Assembly: GCF_000620105.1 (NCBI RefSeq)
Contig: NZ_JHVK01000012.1
Location: 1 to 64,000, forward strand
DNA length: 64,000 nucleotides
Direction of reading: 5' to 3'
Source of the DNA: Microvirgula aerodenitrificans DSM 15089
GTDB taxonomy: Bacteria > Pseudomonadota > Gammaproteobacteria > Burkholderiales > Aquaspirillaceae
Program-made: the position numbers and the translations under genes
Shown here: positions 52,031 through 62,683 of the stretch, piece after piece
How positions within the stretch are numbered: position 1 is the stretch's first letter
Layout of the letters: the number at the start of each line of letters is the position of its first letter
Notes under the pieces: generated by a model
What the model saw: only the letters and a program-made list of their open reading frames with translations
The model's database searches: none
Told to the model about the DNA's origin: nothing

Positions 52031-52517
52031 TGCGGGTGCCGGCCAGGCGATCCTGCAGGAAGCGGCGGTCACGGTCGAACAGGCTCCACAGCAGCGGTAC
52101 ACAGGCCCATGCCGTGACCGCAATGGCGATCCAGCGTTGCGACGGATTGAAGTGCGCCCAGCTCCAGGCCGGCAGTACCGGCGCATAGAACAGCGCGGTC
52201 ACCACAAAGCGCACCACGGCCTGCGACCAGCGCAGGCGCCCGCCGTCGCGCGCATCGGTCAGGCGCAGCTTCCAGGTTTTCATTGCCAGCGTCTGTCCGC
52301 TGCGAATCCAGCAGTAGGCAAAGTAGCCGAACACCACGGTCAGCAGGTAGACCTGATACAGCAGGTCGAGCCAGGGCAGCTTGCCGTAGAAGGAAAACAG
52401 CGGCTGGAATACGCCTCCCGCCACCACCACCAGGGCGGCCAGCAGGATAAAGTCGTAGCACAGGCTGCCGAGTCGGCGCAGCTGGCCGGCGGGCAGGAAG
52501 TCGGCGGTATCGGTCAC
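52017..52517 (-). CDS. RDD family membrane protein
   Basis: This 166-residue protein has three to four transmembrane helices and the RDD-domain residues: Arg/Asp in LRRLGSLCYDFILL, SGQTLAMKTWKLRL in the middle and DRDRRFLQDRLAGTRII at the end. The function of the family is unclear; some members are Na+/H+ antiporters. It is last in a three-gene minus-strand block (sigma-DUF3619, DUF3106, RDD) that lies divergent from ilvB in many betaproteobacteria. Confidence 0.88.
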   Translation of the reverse strand: MTDTADFLPAGQLRRLGSLCYDFILLAALVVVAGGVFQPLFSFYGKLPWLDLLYQVYLLTVVFGYFAYCWIRSGQTLAMKTWKLRLTDARDGGRLRWSQAVVRFVVTALFYAPVLPAWSWAHFNPSQRWIAIAVTAWACVPLLWSLFDRDRRFLQDRLAGTRIIRC

Positions 52518-52579
52518 GTAGTCAGTGCCCTCTGGCGAAAAACGCCATTCTAGAGGGTGGGCGGCTTGCGGTCATCGGC

Positions 52580-53005
52580 TCAGCGCGCCGACGGAGCATC
52601 CGGTGTTTCGATCCCGGCCGCCGGCTCGCGCCCTTCGCGAACCCGCTCGCGCTCGGCCAGTTCCGCCAGTGCGGCGTCCCGCGCCGCCGGCGGCAGGGAC
52701 TCGATCCGGTCGAACGTCCGGCGTGCTGCCTGCCGGTCCGGCATTTCCATCAGTGCCCAGTCGTACAGGTGCAATTGCACATTGGTCTGCTCGGCCGGCG
52801 TCAGCGACGCCCAGTGACCGACCAGGGCCAGAAACTCCTGTTTCTTGCGCGGGTTGTAGCGATTCCACTCCGGCTGCAGCGGCGCCAGCACGCTCTGCTC
52901 CTGCTCGGTCAGTTGCGACCACGGCGGGTTGACCGGTCGCCCGGAGGGCGAACAGGCGACCAGCGCCAGCGTCAGCGTCAGGCACAGCATCCACACCCTG
53001 CTCAT
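52580..53005 (-). CDS. DUF3106 family lipoprotein
   Basis: This 141-residue protein starts MSRVWMLCLTLTLALVACSP, a lipoprotein signal with a possible lipidated Cys18. The mature part matches DUF3106: PWSQLTEQEQSVLAPLQPEW, NRYNPRKKQEFLALVGHWASL and TPAEQTNVQLHLYDWALM, a charged helical protein. Function unknown. The start overlaps the stop of the upstream fusion gene by 4 bp (ATGA). Confidence 0.82.
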   Translation of the reverse strand: MSRVWMLCLTLTLALVACSPSGRPVNPPWSQLTEQEQSVLAPLQPEWNRYNPRKKQEFLALVGHWASLTPAEQTNVQLHLYDWALMEMPDRQAARRTFDRIESLPPAARDAALAELAERERVREGREPAAGIETPDAPSAR

Positions 53006-53748
53006 CGTCCCTCCCCGTCCGGCACGAACGCGGCCGGCGGCAGCTCATTGGCCAGCAAGCGCAGATCGCGTGCGGCATCCTGGCGATTGCCGAAGCGCAT
53101 CTGCACCCCGACGGCAACGCAGACCAGCAGCAGCATCACGCCCAGTCCCCAGGCTCCCCGGCGCAGCAGCAAGGCATGCCGCAGCCGCCAGCAGCGCCAG
53201 GTGGCGGACGGGGTCAGGATCGGCGCGGCCCCTGCCGGGGCCGGGGCCGGCACCGCGTGCAGCCGGGTGATGCCGGTGGTGATCAGCGCGACCGGATCGT
53301 CGATATCGTGTCCCTGCTGGCGCATCAGCACCAGCAGGTGCGCCCGGGCCTGCGCGGCGCGGGCGGCCACGGCGCGCGGCAACGCGCCAAGCGCTCGTGC
53401 CGCATCGTTCACCGGCAAGCGGTACAGGTCGACGGCGAACAGGGCATCGCGCTCCGCAGCGGGCAGCACGCGCAAGGCGCGCTGCCAGGTCGCTTCCAGA
53501 TCCAGCCTGGCATCCGGTTCCAGCGGCTCGGCCTGACGCGCCAGTTGCCGGCCAAGCCGGCTCATCTCCCGCACCCAGGCCAGCGGCAGCAGACCGGCAT
53601 CCAGCGCCGGCCCGTAGCACGCCAGCCGTGCCATCAACGCCGCGACCCCGTCCGAGGCCTGCCCAACCTCGCCCGAGCAGGCGAGAAAGTAGCGTTCGGC
53701 AATCGGCACGAGCGGGGAAACGAGAAATTCTCGGGAGGGACCGGACAT
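53002..53748 (-). CDS. Possible sigma factor-like / DUF3619 fusion protein
   Basis: This 248-residue protein has two parts. Residues about 75-150 (RALRVLPAAERDALFAVDLY, then RLPVNDAARALGALPRAV) look like sigma-70 region 4, a helix-turn-helix. Residues about 150-248 contain one transmembrane helix (about 203-220) and a tail (LRLLANELPPAAFVP) resembling DUF3619. In related bacteria these are usually two genes, a sigma factor and DUF3619, followed by DUF3106 and RDD. Sigma region 2 is not recognisable, so DNA-directed function may be lost. Identification is by context and partial similarity. Confidence 0.55.
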   Translation of the reverse strand: MSGPSREFLVSPLVPIAERYFLACSGEVGQASDGVAALMARLACYGPALDAGLLPLAWVREMSRLGRQLARQAEPLEPDARLDLEATWQRALRVLPAAERDALFAVDLYRLPVNDAARALGALPRAVAARAAQARAHLLVLMRQQGHDIDDPVALITTGITRLHAVPAPAPAGAAPILTPSATWRCWRLRHALLLRRGAWGLGVMLLLVCVAVGVQMRFGNRQDAARDLRLLANELPPAAFVPDGEGR

Positions 53749-53950
53749 TTTTCCAGTACAGAATGACGAGGGAAAACCGTGATGCAGCCTAACAGATTAT
53801 TGCCACATCCGGCGCTTGCGCAGCACGCAATACGGCTAACGCACCGTTATGTGGCATGGACGACTCCGTGCCGGTGCCATGGTCACGCAGAAGGAGGATT
53901 CTCCAGCAAAATCCGGGCTGTGGCTGTTTTTTTGCAAAGCACAAATCCGC

Positions 53951-53980
53951 TTGACCGCCCTTTGTCATATCAGCTAACTT
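53951..53980 (+). promoter_or_regulatory. Candidate promoter of the ilvBNC operon
   Basis: TTGACC (53951-53956) and TAACTT (53975-53980) are spaced by 18 bp, giving a transcript start near 53987, about 40 nt before the ilvB ATG. The -35 is strong and the -10 weak. No branched-chain-rich leader peptide or attenuator is visible between them and ilvB. Confidence 0.45.
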
Positions 53981-54025
53981 CGATTGCCACCCGTAATGAT
54001 GAAACTGGCATCAAGAGGCTATCAA

Positions 54026-55783
54026 ATGGAAATCTCCGGCGCCGAAATCGTCGCGCGCTGTCTGCAGGAAGAAGGGGTCGAATACGTCTTCGGCTACCCG
54101 GGCGGGGCAGTGCTGGAAATCTACGACGCAATCTTCAGACAGGACAAGTTCAAGCACGTACTGGTACGTCATGAACAAGCTGCCGTACACGCTGCCGATG
54201 GGTATTCCCGCTCCAGCCAGAAAGTGGGCGTTGCCCTGGTGACCTCCGGTCCCGGTGCGACCAATGCCGTGACCGGCATTGCCACGGCCTACCTCGACTC
54301 GATCCCGCTGGTTGTCATCTCCGGCCAGGTCGCGACACCTGCCATCGGGCTGGATGCGTTCCAGGAAGTCGACATGGTCGGTATCACCCGGCCGTGCGTG
54401 AAACACAACTTCCTGGTCAAGGACATCAACGACCTTGCGGAAACCTTCAAGAAGGCCTTCCACATCGCCCAGACCGGTCGTCCCGGCCCGGTGGTCATCG
54501 ATATCCCGAAGGACGTCACCCAGGCACGCATCGAATTCAACTACCCTGACTCGGTTCACATCCGCAGCTATCAGCCGGCCGGCCGCGGCCACCCCGGCCA
54601 GATCCGCAAGGCGGCGCAGCTGATTCAGGAAGCCAAGCGGCCGTTCATCTATGTCGGCGGCGGCGCGATCCTGGCCAATGCCTGTCCCGAGGTCACCGAG
54701 CTGGCACGCCTGCTCAATGCCCCGGTGACCAACACACTGATGGGTCTCGGTGCCTACCCGGCCACCGACCGCCAGTTTGTCGGCATGCTCGGCATGCACG
54801 GCACCTACGAAGCCAATCTGGCGATGCAGAACTGCGACGTGCTGATCGCGATCGGCGCCCGCTTTGATGACCGCGTGGTGTCGGTGCCGGAAAAGTTCAC
54901 CGCCGTGCCCAAGCGCATCATCCATATCGACATCGATCCGAGCTCGATCGCCAAGCGCGTGAAGGTCGACATTCCGATCGTCGGGCATGTGCGCGATGTC
55001 GTCACCGAGCTGATGGCGCAGATCCGCCATGAAAACCTGCTGCCCGATCCGGCCGCCGTGTCCGCATGGTGGGAACAGATCGAAGCCTGGCGTGAGCCGC
55101 AGTGTCTGCGCTACCGCCAGGACAGCGAGATCATCCAGCCGCAGTTCGTGGTGGAAAAGCTGTATGAAGTGACCGGTGGCCAGGCCATCGTCGCGTCCGA
55201 CGTCGGCCAGCACCAGATGTTCGCCGCGCAGTACTACAAGTTCGACCGTCCGCGGCAGTGGCTGAACTCCGGTGGTCTGGGCACGATGGGCTTCGGCCTG
55301 CCGGCCGCCATGGGTGCGCAGCTTGCCAACCCGGACGCCGTCGTCGCCTGCATCACCGGCGAAGGCTCGATCCAGATGAACATCCAGGAACTGTCGACCT
55401 GCAAGCAGTACCACACGCCGGTCAAGGTCATCAGCCTGAACAACCGCTACCTCGGCATGGTCCGCCAGTGGCAGGAGTTCTACTACGGCAACCGCTATTC
55501 CGAGTCGTACATGGATTCGCTGCCCGACTTCGTCAAGATCGCCGAGGCCTACGGCCATGTCGGCTTCAAGATCGAAAGCCCGGCCGACGTCGAGCCGGTG
55601 CTGCGCGAAGCCTTCGGCCAGAAGCTGAAGAACCGCCTGGTCTTCCTCGACTTCCGCACCGATCCGACCGCCAACGTGTTTCCGATGGTCGGCAACGGCA
55701 AGGGGCTGGACGAGATGGACCTGCCGCCGCACATGTCCGATCTGCCTTCGGCGTCGGACCGCGACTACACCAACTTGTGCTAA
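54026..55783 (+). CDS. ilvB: Acetolactate synthase, large catalytic subunit
   Basis: This 585-residue thiamine-diphosphate enzyme makes acetolactate and acetohydroxybutyrate, the first common step to valine, leucine and isoleucine. The catalytic glutamate is Glu50 (LVRHEQAAVHAADGY). The thiamine motif is TGEGSIQMNIQELSTC to SLNN, with GEGS instead of the common GDGS. FAD-binding region and LNSGGLGTMGFGLPAAMG are intact. AGAGG 8 bases upstream and the promoter position favour this start over in-frame starts at 53984 and 53996. Confidence 0.96.
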   Translation: MEISGAEIVARCLQEEGVEYVFGYPGGAVLEIYDAIFRQDKFKHVLVRHEQAAVHAADGYSRSSQKVGVALVTSGPGATNAVTGIATAYLDSIPLVVISGQVATPAIGLDAFQEVDMVGITRPCVKHNFLVKDINDLAETFKKAFHIAQTGRPGPVVIDIPKDVTQARIEFNYPDSVHIRSYQPAGRGHPGQIRKAAQLIQEAKRPFIYVGGGAILANACPEVTELARLLNAPVTNTLMGLGAYPATDRQFVGMLGMHGTYEANLAMQNCDVLIAIGARFDDRVVSVPEKFTAVPKRIIHIDIDPSSIAKRVKVDIPIVGHVRDVVTELMAQIRHENLLPDPAAVSAWWEQIEAWREPQCLRYRQDSEIIQPQFVVEKLYEVTGGQAIVASDVGQHQMFAAQYYKFDRPRQWLNSGGLGTMGFGLPAAMGAQLANPDAVVACITGEGSIQMNIQELSTCKQYHTPVKVISLNNRYLGMVRQWQEFYYGNRYSESYMDSLPDFVKIAEAYGHVGFKIESPADVEPVLREAFGQKLKNRLVFLDFRTDPTANVFPMVGNGKGLDEMDLPPHMSDLPSASDRDYTNLC

Positions 55784-55803
55784 CGGACGGGGGAGAAAAT
55801 ACC

Positions 55804-56295
55804 ATGCGTCACATCCTGTCCATTCTGCTCGAAAACGAAGCCGGCGCGCTGTCGCGCGTCGTCGGGCTGTTTTCCGCCCGCGCCTACAATATCGACTCGC
55901 TGACCGTGTCCACCACCGAGGACTCGACGCTCAGCCGCATGACCATCGTCACGCACGGATCCGATGACGTGATTGAACAGATCACCAAGCAGCTCAACAA
56001 GCTGATCGAGGTGGTCAAGGTCATCGACCTCAACGAGTCCGAGCATATCGAGCGCGAACTGATGCTGATCAAGGTTCGCGCCGCAGGCAAGGATCGCGAG
56101 GAAATGAAGCGGATGGCGGACATCTTCCGCGGCCGCATCATCGACGTGACCGAAAAAAGCTATACCATCGAGCTGACCGGCACGAGCGACAAGCTCAACG
56201 CGTTCATCGAGGCCATCGACCGTGCGGTCATCCTCGAAACGGTCCGCACCGGCGCCTCCGGCGTCGGCCGTGGCGAGCGCATCCTGAAAATTTGA
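55804..56295 (+). CDS. ilvN: Acetolactate synthase, small regulatory subunit
   Basis: This 163-residue protein has an N-terminal ACT domain (RHILSILLENEAGALSRVVG, then LFSARAYNIDSLTVS) that binds valine for feedback inhibition and a C-terminal domain of the IlvH type (MLIKVRAAGKDREEMKRMAD). It activates and regulates the large subunit. It follows ilvB after 20 bp with a GGGGGAG ribosome site. The longer IlvH form gives valine sensitivity in known homologues. Confidence 0.96.
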   Translation: MRHILSILLENEAGALSRVVGLFSARAYNIDSLTVSTTEDSTLSRMTIVTHGSDDVIEQITKQLNKLIEVVKVIDLNESEHIERELMLIKVRAAGKDREEMKRMADIFRGRIIDVTEKSYTIELTGTSDKLNAFIEAIDRAVILETVRTGASGVGRGERILKI

Positions 56296-56333
56296 GAAAC
56301 CCCGGCAACACCCGCTGAAACTGGCGGCACTGA

Positions 56334-57407
<1,074 letters not shown>

Positions 57408-57452
57408 CCGGACTGCACGCCCCCGTTATCGCGGGGCGTCAGGCTGTTCCCG

Positions 57453-57481
57453 AACCCTTCGCCATTGGCGAAGGGTTTTTC
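57453..57481 (+). terminator. Intrinsic terminator after ilvC
   Basis: AACCCTTCGCC (57453-57463) pairs perfectly with GGCGAAGGGTT (57466-57476) over 11 bp around a 2-nt centre, followed by TTTT. It separates ilvBNC from frmA. Confidence 0.9.
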
Positions 57482-57504
57482 ATTGGCGGGCGGCCCGGCC
57501 ATAA

Positions 57505-58677
<1,173 letters not shown>

Positions 58678-58678
58678 C

Positions 58679-59515
58679 ATGGAGCGCATAGCACGCAACG
58701 CCTGCTTCGGCGGCTGGCAGGACGTCTACCGCCATACCTCGGCCGTGCTCGGCTGCCCGATGCATGTCGCGGTCTACCTGCCGCCGCAGGCGCAGCAGCG
58801 ACCGGTGCCGGTGCTGTACTGGCTGTCCGGCCTGACCTGCACCGAGCAGAACTTCATCACCAAGGCCGGCGCACAGCGCTACGCAGCCGAGCATGGCATC
58901 ATGCTGGTCGCGCCGGATACCAGCCCGCGCGGCGACGGGGTCGCCGACGATCCCGCTTACGACCTCGGCCAGGGTGCCGGCTTTTACGTCAATGCCACCC
59001 GCGCGCCCTGGGCGGCGCACTACCGGATGTATGACTATGTGCGCGACGAATTGCCGGCACTGATCGAAGCCTGCCTGCCCGCCGGCAGCCAGCGCGCCAT
59101 CGCCGGTCATTCGATGGGTGGCCATGGCGCGCTGGTGCTGGCACTGAGAAACCCCGGTCGTTACCGCAGCGTCTCGGCCTTCGCGCCTATCGTCGCTCCC
59201 GGCCAGGTGCCGTGGGGAGAAAAGGCGTTTTCCGCCTATCTGGGCGATGATCGCGAACTGTGGCAGCAATATGACAGCTGCAAACTGCTGGCTTCTGCAA
59301 CGGAAAGACTGCCGCTGCTGGTCGATCAGGGCGAAGCAGACGATTTTCTCGCCACCCAGCTGCAACCGGAACGACTGCGGGCCGCGGCCGCGGCAGCCGG
59401 CCACCCGCTGACGCTGCGGCTGCATCCCGGTTATGACCACAGCTATTATTTCATCGCCAGTTTTATCGGCGACCACATTGCCCACCATGCACGGGCGCTG
59501 TTCGCAGCAGACTGA
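58679..59515 (+). CDS. fghA: S-formylglutathione hydrolase
   Basis: This 278-residue esterase-D type serine hydrolase splits S-formylglutathione to formate and glutathione. The nucleophile is Ser145 in [11 protein letters not shown]; Asp in [10 protein letters not shown] and His in [11 protein letters not shown] complete the triad. [20 protein letters not shown] and [10 protein letters not shown] are family hallmarks. The start ATGGAGCG follows the frmA stop by 1 bp. It ends the frmA-fghA operon. Confidence 0.95.
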   Translation: MERIARNACFGGWQDVYRHTSAVLGCPMHVAVYLPPQAQQRPVPVLYWLSGLTCTEQNFITKAGAQRYAAEHGIMLVAPDTSPRGDGVADDPAYDLGQGAGFYVNATRAPWAAHYRMYDYVRDELPALIEACLPAGSQRAIAGHSMGGHGALVLALRNPGRYRSVSAFAPIVAPGQVPWGEKAFSAYLGDDRELWQQYDSCKLLASATERLPLLVDQGEADDFLATQLQPERLRAAAAAAGHPLTLRLHPGYDHSYYFIASFIGDHIAHHARALFAAD

Positions 59516-59660
59516 TCGACGGCAAATCCGCCCTGACCGGTTCCCGGCCGCACATCGGCAGGAAAAATCCGACTGGGAAAACTTCATCCATGTGCCATAA
59601 ATGACATACGCGACGGCGCGCGGGGTGCGCGCTGTCCGAAACATTCATACCGGGCCGCGC

Positions 59661-60959
59661 ATGAAGCCATCCCTCCTCGTTCCGTCCTGTATCGCCGCTG
59701 CCGTCTCGCTGGCCTGGGCTCCCGCCGCCTTCGCTGCCGTGGACAATGCAGAAGTCCAGCGCCTGACCCAGGAACTCAATCTGCTCAAGCAGCGCTACGC
59801 CGCGCAGCAACGCACACTTGATCAGCTCGAAACCCGCATCAAGGCGCTGGCCGCCGCCTCCGGCGCCCCGCCCGCCACGGCAGCAGCCGGAAGCAGTGCC
59901 GGTGCCGCCGCAACGGCGGGGGGCGACTTCGCGGCAGCCGGCGGTGCGGCCGGCAGCGGGGCGGCAATCGGCACGGTCCAGCAGGCTGCCGCACAGGATA
60001 TCCCGCCGCAGAAGAGCGTCGAGGACATCTACCAGAACGCCAGCGGCTTCCTGACCGGCAGCCGCTTCTCGCTGGAAGCCGGGCTCACTTATTCGCACTA
60101 CGATTCGCGCCAGTTGAACGTCAGCGGCTTCTATGCGCTCGACTCGATCCTGCTCGGCAGCATCAATCTCGACCGCATCAAGAGCAACACCTTCACCTTT
60201 GACCTGACCGGGCGCATGTCGCTTGGTGACCGCTGGCAGTTCGATGCCAATATCCCGTTCCTGTACCGCTACAGCGATTACATCACCCAGACCGGCACCG
60301 CCGTCCCGATCGAAGCCAACGTCTCGTCCGGCCCGGCCATCGGCGATGCCAGTTTTGGCCTGGCGTACAAGCTGGTGAAAGAAGACGAGAACTGGCCGGA
60401 CATCGTCGGCAGCCTGCGCGTGCGGGCACCGACCGGACGCGAGCCATACGGCATCAAGCTGGTCACGCGCGACCAGAGCGGCAACCAGGTGCTGGCCACC
60501 CCGAACGAGCTGCCGACCGGCAACGGCGTATGGGCGGTCACTGCCGGCATGTCCTTCGTCAAGACGGTCGATCCGGTCGTGCTGTTCGCCAACCTCGGCT
60601 ACACCTACAACATCCGCCGCCACTTCGACGATATCAGCCAGCAGGTCGGTCAGACGCTGCCCGGCCACGTCAAGCTCGGCGACAGCATCCAGCTCGGCAT
60701 GGGCATGGCCTTTGCGCTCAACGACCGCATGAGCCTCGGCATGTCGTACTCGTCGTCGATTGCCCGGAAGACCCGTATCCAGTACGACGGGCAGAGCGAA
60801 CAGGATGTGCTGAACAGCGACACCCACGCCGCCGCGTTCAACTTCGGTCTGACCTGGGTGGTGAACAAGAACCTGTCGGTGGTGCCGAACCTGGCAATCG
60901 GGCTGACGCCGGATTCGCCGGATTACTCGCTGAGCCTCCGCTTCCCGTACAACTTCTGA
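59661..60959 (+). CDS. fapF: FapF-like outer-membrane amyloid transporter
   Basis: This 432-residue protein has a signal peptide (about 1-25), a coiled coil (about 30-63; VQRLTQELNLLKQRYAAQQR), an Ala/Gly-rich linker (about 65-108), a short helix (KSVEDIYQNAS) and a 12-strand barrel (about 125-432) ending in Phe. Barrel signatures include VSGFYALDSILLGSINL, SLRVRAPTGREPYGIK, SFVKTVDPVVLFANLGYTY and GIGLTP-like segments. This is the layout of FapF, the trimeric channel that exports Fap amyloid subunits. It is convergent to the other fap genes; in Pseudomonas fapF is the last gene of one operon. Confidence 0.8.
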   Translation: MKPSLLVPSCIAAAVSLAWAPAAFAAVDNAEVQRLTQELNLLKQRYAAQQRTLDQLETRIKALAAASGAPPATAAAGSSAGAAATAGGDFAAAGGAAGSGAAIGTVQQAAAQDIPPQKSVEDIYQNASGFLTGSRFSLEAGLTYSHYDSRQLNVSGFYALDSILLGSINLDRIKSNTFTFDLTGRMSLGDRWQFDANIPFLYRYSDYITQTGTAVPIEANVSSGPAIGDASFGLAYKLVKEDENWPDIVGSLRVRAPTGREPYGIKLVTRDQSGNQVLATPNELPTGNGVWAVTAGMSFVKTVDPVVLFANLGYTYNIRRHFDDISQQVGQTLPGHVKLGDSIQLGMGMAFALNDRMSLGMSYSSSIARKTRIQYDGQSEQDVLNSDTHAAAFNFGLTWVVNKNLSVVPNLAIGLTPDSPDYSLSLRFPYNF

Positions 60960-60970
60960 ACGCGGAAATG

Positions 60971-61007
60971 AAAAAGAGCCCCGGAACAAAAGGGGGTTTC
61001 CGGGGGC
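60971..61007 (-). terminator. Terminator of the minus-strand fap operon
   Basis: GCCCCGGAA (60978-60986) and TTCCGGGGGC (60998-61007) form a stem with one bulge; on the minus strand it is followed by CTCTTTTTC. It lies between the convergent fapF and fapE-like genes and is best oriented for the fapE-like gene. Confidence 0.65.
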
Positions 61008-61102
61008 AAGGAGCAGGCCAGTGCATGATTATTGTTGTCTGGTCCGTGTCCCCGCACAGGCGGAAAAGACGGTCACAGTCAAAACGGGGCGCAGGTGTCG
61101 CC

Positions 61103-61834
61103 CTACTGGATGCCGCGCATCAGGTTGACCAGCGGCACGGTGCTGGAGCGCAGCGACGCGGCGTCGATGTTCACGGTCAGCCGGGCCAGATTGGTCACCT
61201 GATTGTGGCTGCTGATGACAGCCGTCTGCTGGCTCAGGTTGCCGTTGCCGATGCCCTGCTGCGCCGTCCCCTGCCCGGCGACCGCCATGCTCAGCGACAG
61301 ACGGCCGCTCTGCAATGCCGCCAGCACATTGCCGGCCTGCAGCGTGGTGGTACCGCTGGCCGACAGGGTGCCGACCTGGGTCATGCCGGCAGTCAGCCCC
61401 GGCGCCGTGGTGCCGGCCGGCCCCACTTCCACGCCGATGCCATTGCCGACCCGGTTGCCGTCGCCGGCAATCTGTATTCCCTGCGACACCCCCTTTACCG
61501 TCGACAGGTCGGTCTGCACCACGGTACCGGTCCCTGCCGCCGCTGCCGCCCCGCTCTTGTTCCCGGACTGATAGACGGTGATGGTCGGCAAAAAGCCGTT
61601 GCCCTGCGACGCGGCAAACTTCACTGCAGCCGACTGGGTGTCGCCGGCCTGCGTTTGCCAGCTGGTGACCATTTCCAGACCGAAGCTGACGATCTGACCG
61701 GGTGCCACATACTTGCCGCGCATATTGGCCAGCATGTCGTTGCCGACCTCGGTAATGCGCAATGGCTCGGCCGCCAGCGCCGGGGCCGACAACCCCAGCC
61801 CCGCCAGACAGCCCATCCAGACAATCCGTTTCAT
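61103..61834 (-). CDS. FapE-like secreted protein (candidate)
   Basis: This 243-residue protein has a signal peptide (MKRIVWMGCLAGLGLSAPAL to about 21). Residues 25-60 hold VGNDMLANMRGKYVAPGQIV, then SFGLEMVTSWQT. The rest is Gly/Ser/Thr/Asn-rich, with GIQIAGDGNRVGNGIGVEV and GNGNLSQQTAVISSHNQVTN, suited to a beta-rich fibre-associated protein. Its position after the C39 peptidase gene matches fapE. GGGGGA upstream supports the start. FapE is a minor fibre component in Pseudomonas; identity here rests on context and general composition. Confidence 0.6.
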   Translation of the reverse strand: MKRIVWMGCLAGLGLSAPALAAEPLRITEVGNDMLANMRGKYVAPGQIVSFGLEMVTSWQTQAGDTQSAAVKFAASQGNGFLPTITVYQSGNKSGAAAAAGTGTVVQTDLSTVKGVSQGIQIAGDGNRVGNGIGVEVGPAGTTAPGLTAGMTQVGTLSASGTTTLQAGNVLAALQSGRLSLSMAVAGQGTAQQGIGNGNLSQQTAVISSHNQVTNLARLTVNIDAASLRSSTVPLVNLMRGIQ

Positions 61835-61864
61835 GGTTGTCCCCCGTGACCGTGCCAGGCACGA

Positions 61865-62566
61865 TCAGAAAAAATCGCTTTGCGTGAAGCCGAACTCCAT
61901 CAGGTCGGCATCCCGTATCGGCCGGAACTCGTTCACCATCCGGCTGCGCCGCAACGGGTCCGGCGGCGTCAGCAGCACGTTGTTGCGGTTGTAGTTCGGC
62001 CCGATGACGGCCAGCAGCACACCATTCCAGCCTTCGCCGAATTCCTTCAGCGACACGCGACGATTGCCCAGCACCGGATCGGCCATGAACACCACGTCGC
62101 GGGTGGCCCGCTGCACGATGACAAAATGCTTGTAGCCGCGATAGTCGACCAGCGAGATGGTCGGTACGCGGATGGTCGGCAGGTCTTCCAGCTTCATCTG
62201 GTAACCGCGCCCGCGCAGGCCGATCGCCTCGACCAGCGTCTTCATGTCCAGCATCGAGAAACCCTGGGTCCGGACCAGTTCGGGGTCGGACACCCCCATC
62301 ATGGCCTCGATCAGGTCGCCTTCATCGATATGCAGTCCATAGGCGTAACGCAGCAGCGTGGCCAGTGCGGCTGCGCCACAGCTGTAGTCGGTCTGCTGTT
62401 GCACCACATTGCGAAACCTGGCTGCCTTCAGGCTCCAGACCGGTTTCGACAGTGACACGGTACTGGAGACATCGACCCGCATCGGCGCGCTGTCCGGCGC
62501 GGCCGCCAGGGCAGGCCCCGACACCAGCAGCGCCAGCACGCCCGTCCGCATCCATTTGCGTGTCAT
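61865..62566 (-). CDS. fapD: FapD-like C39 family peptidase
   Basis: This 233-residue protein has a signal peptide (about 1-23) and a C39 papain-like domain. The catalytic residues are visible: Cys63 in QTDYSCGAAALATLL, His147 in YRGYKHFVIV and Asp163 in VFMADPVLGNRR. FapD is the C39-type protease of Fap systems and is thought to process or assist the export of subunits. GGAG 7 bases upstream fixes the start. It lies 117 bp after the amyloid subunit gene and 30 bp before the fapE-like gene. Confidence 0.82.
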   Translation of the reverse strand: MTRKWMRTGVLALLVSGPALAAAPDSAPMRVDVSSTVSLSKPVWSLKAARFRNVVQQQTDYSCGAAALATLLRYAYGLHIDEGDLIEAMMGVSDPELVRTQGFSMLDMKTLVEAIGLRGRGYQMKLEDLPTIRVPTISLVDYRGYKHFVIVQRATRDVVFMADPVLGNRRVSLKEFGEGWNGVLLAVIGPNYNRNNVLLTPPDPLRRSRMVNEFRPIRDADLMEFGFTQSDFF

Positions 62567-62683
62567 GACATTCTCCGTTGCGCGGGAACAGCGGCCACTG
62601 CGGTCACGCTGCCTGCGCACCATTCGGCTGCAACATGGGCGCGAACCCGAAAGTCCGCGCCCCGTCCTCCCCTGCCGCTTTCC

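Noticed and set aside
53762-54025. Leader peptide or attenuator before ilvB
   Set aside because: No short frame rich in Leu, Val or Ile and no terminator hairpin with a T-tract was found before ilvB; the T-run at about 53930 lacks a GC-rich stem.
54011-55732. A 573-codon minus-strand frame opposite ilvB
   Set aside because: It is the complement of a certain gene with third-position GC bias and has no recognisable domain.
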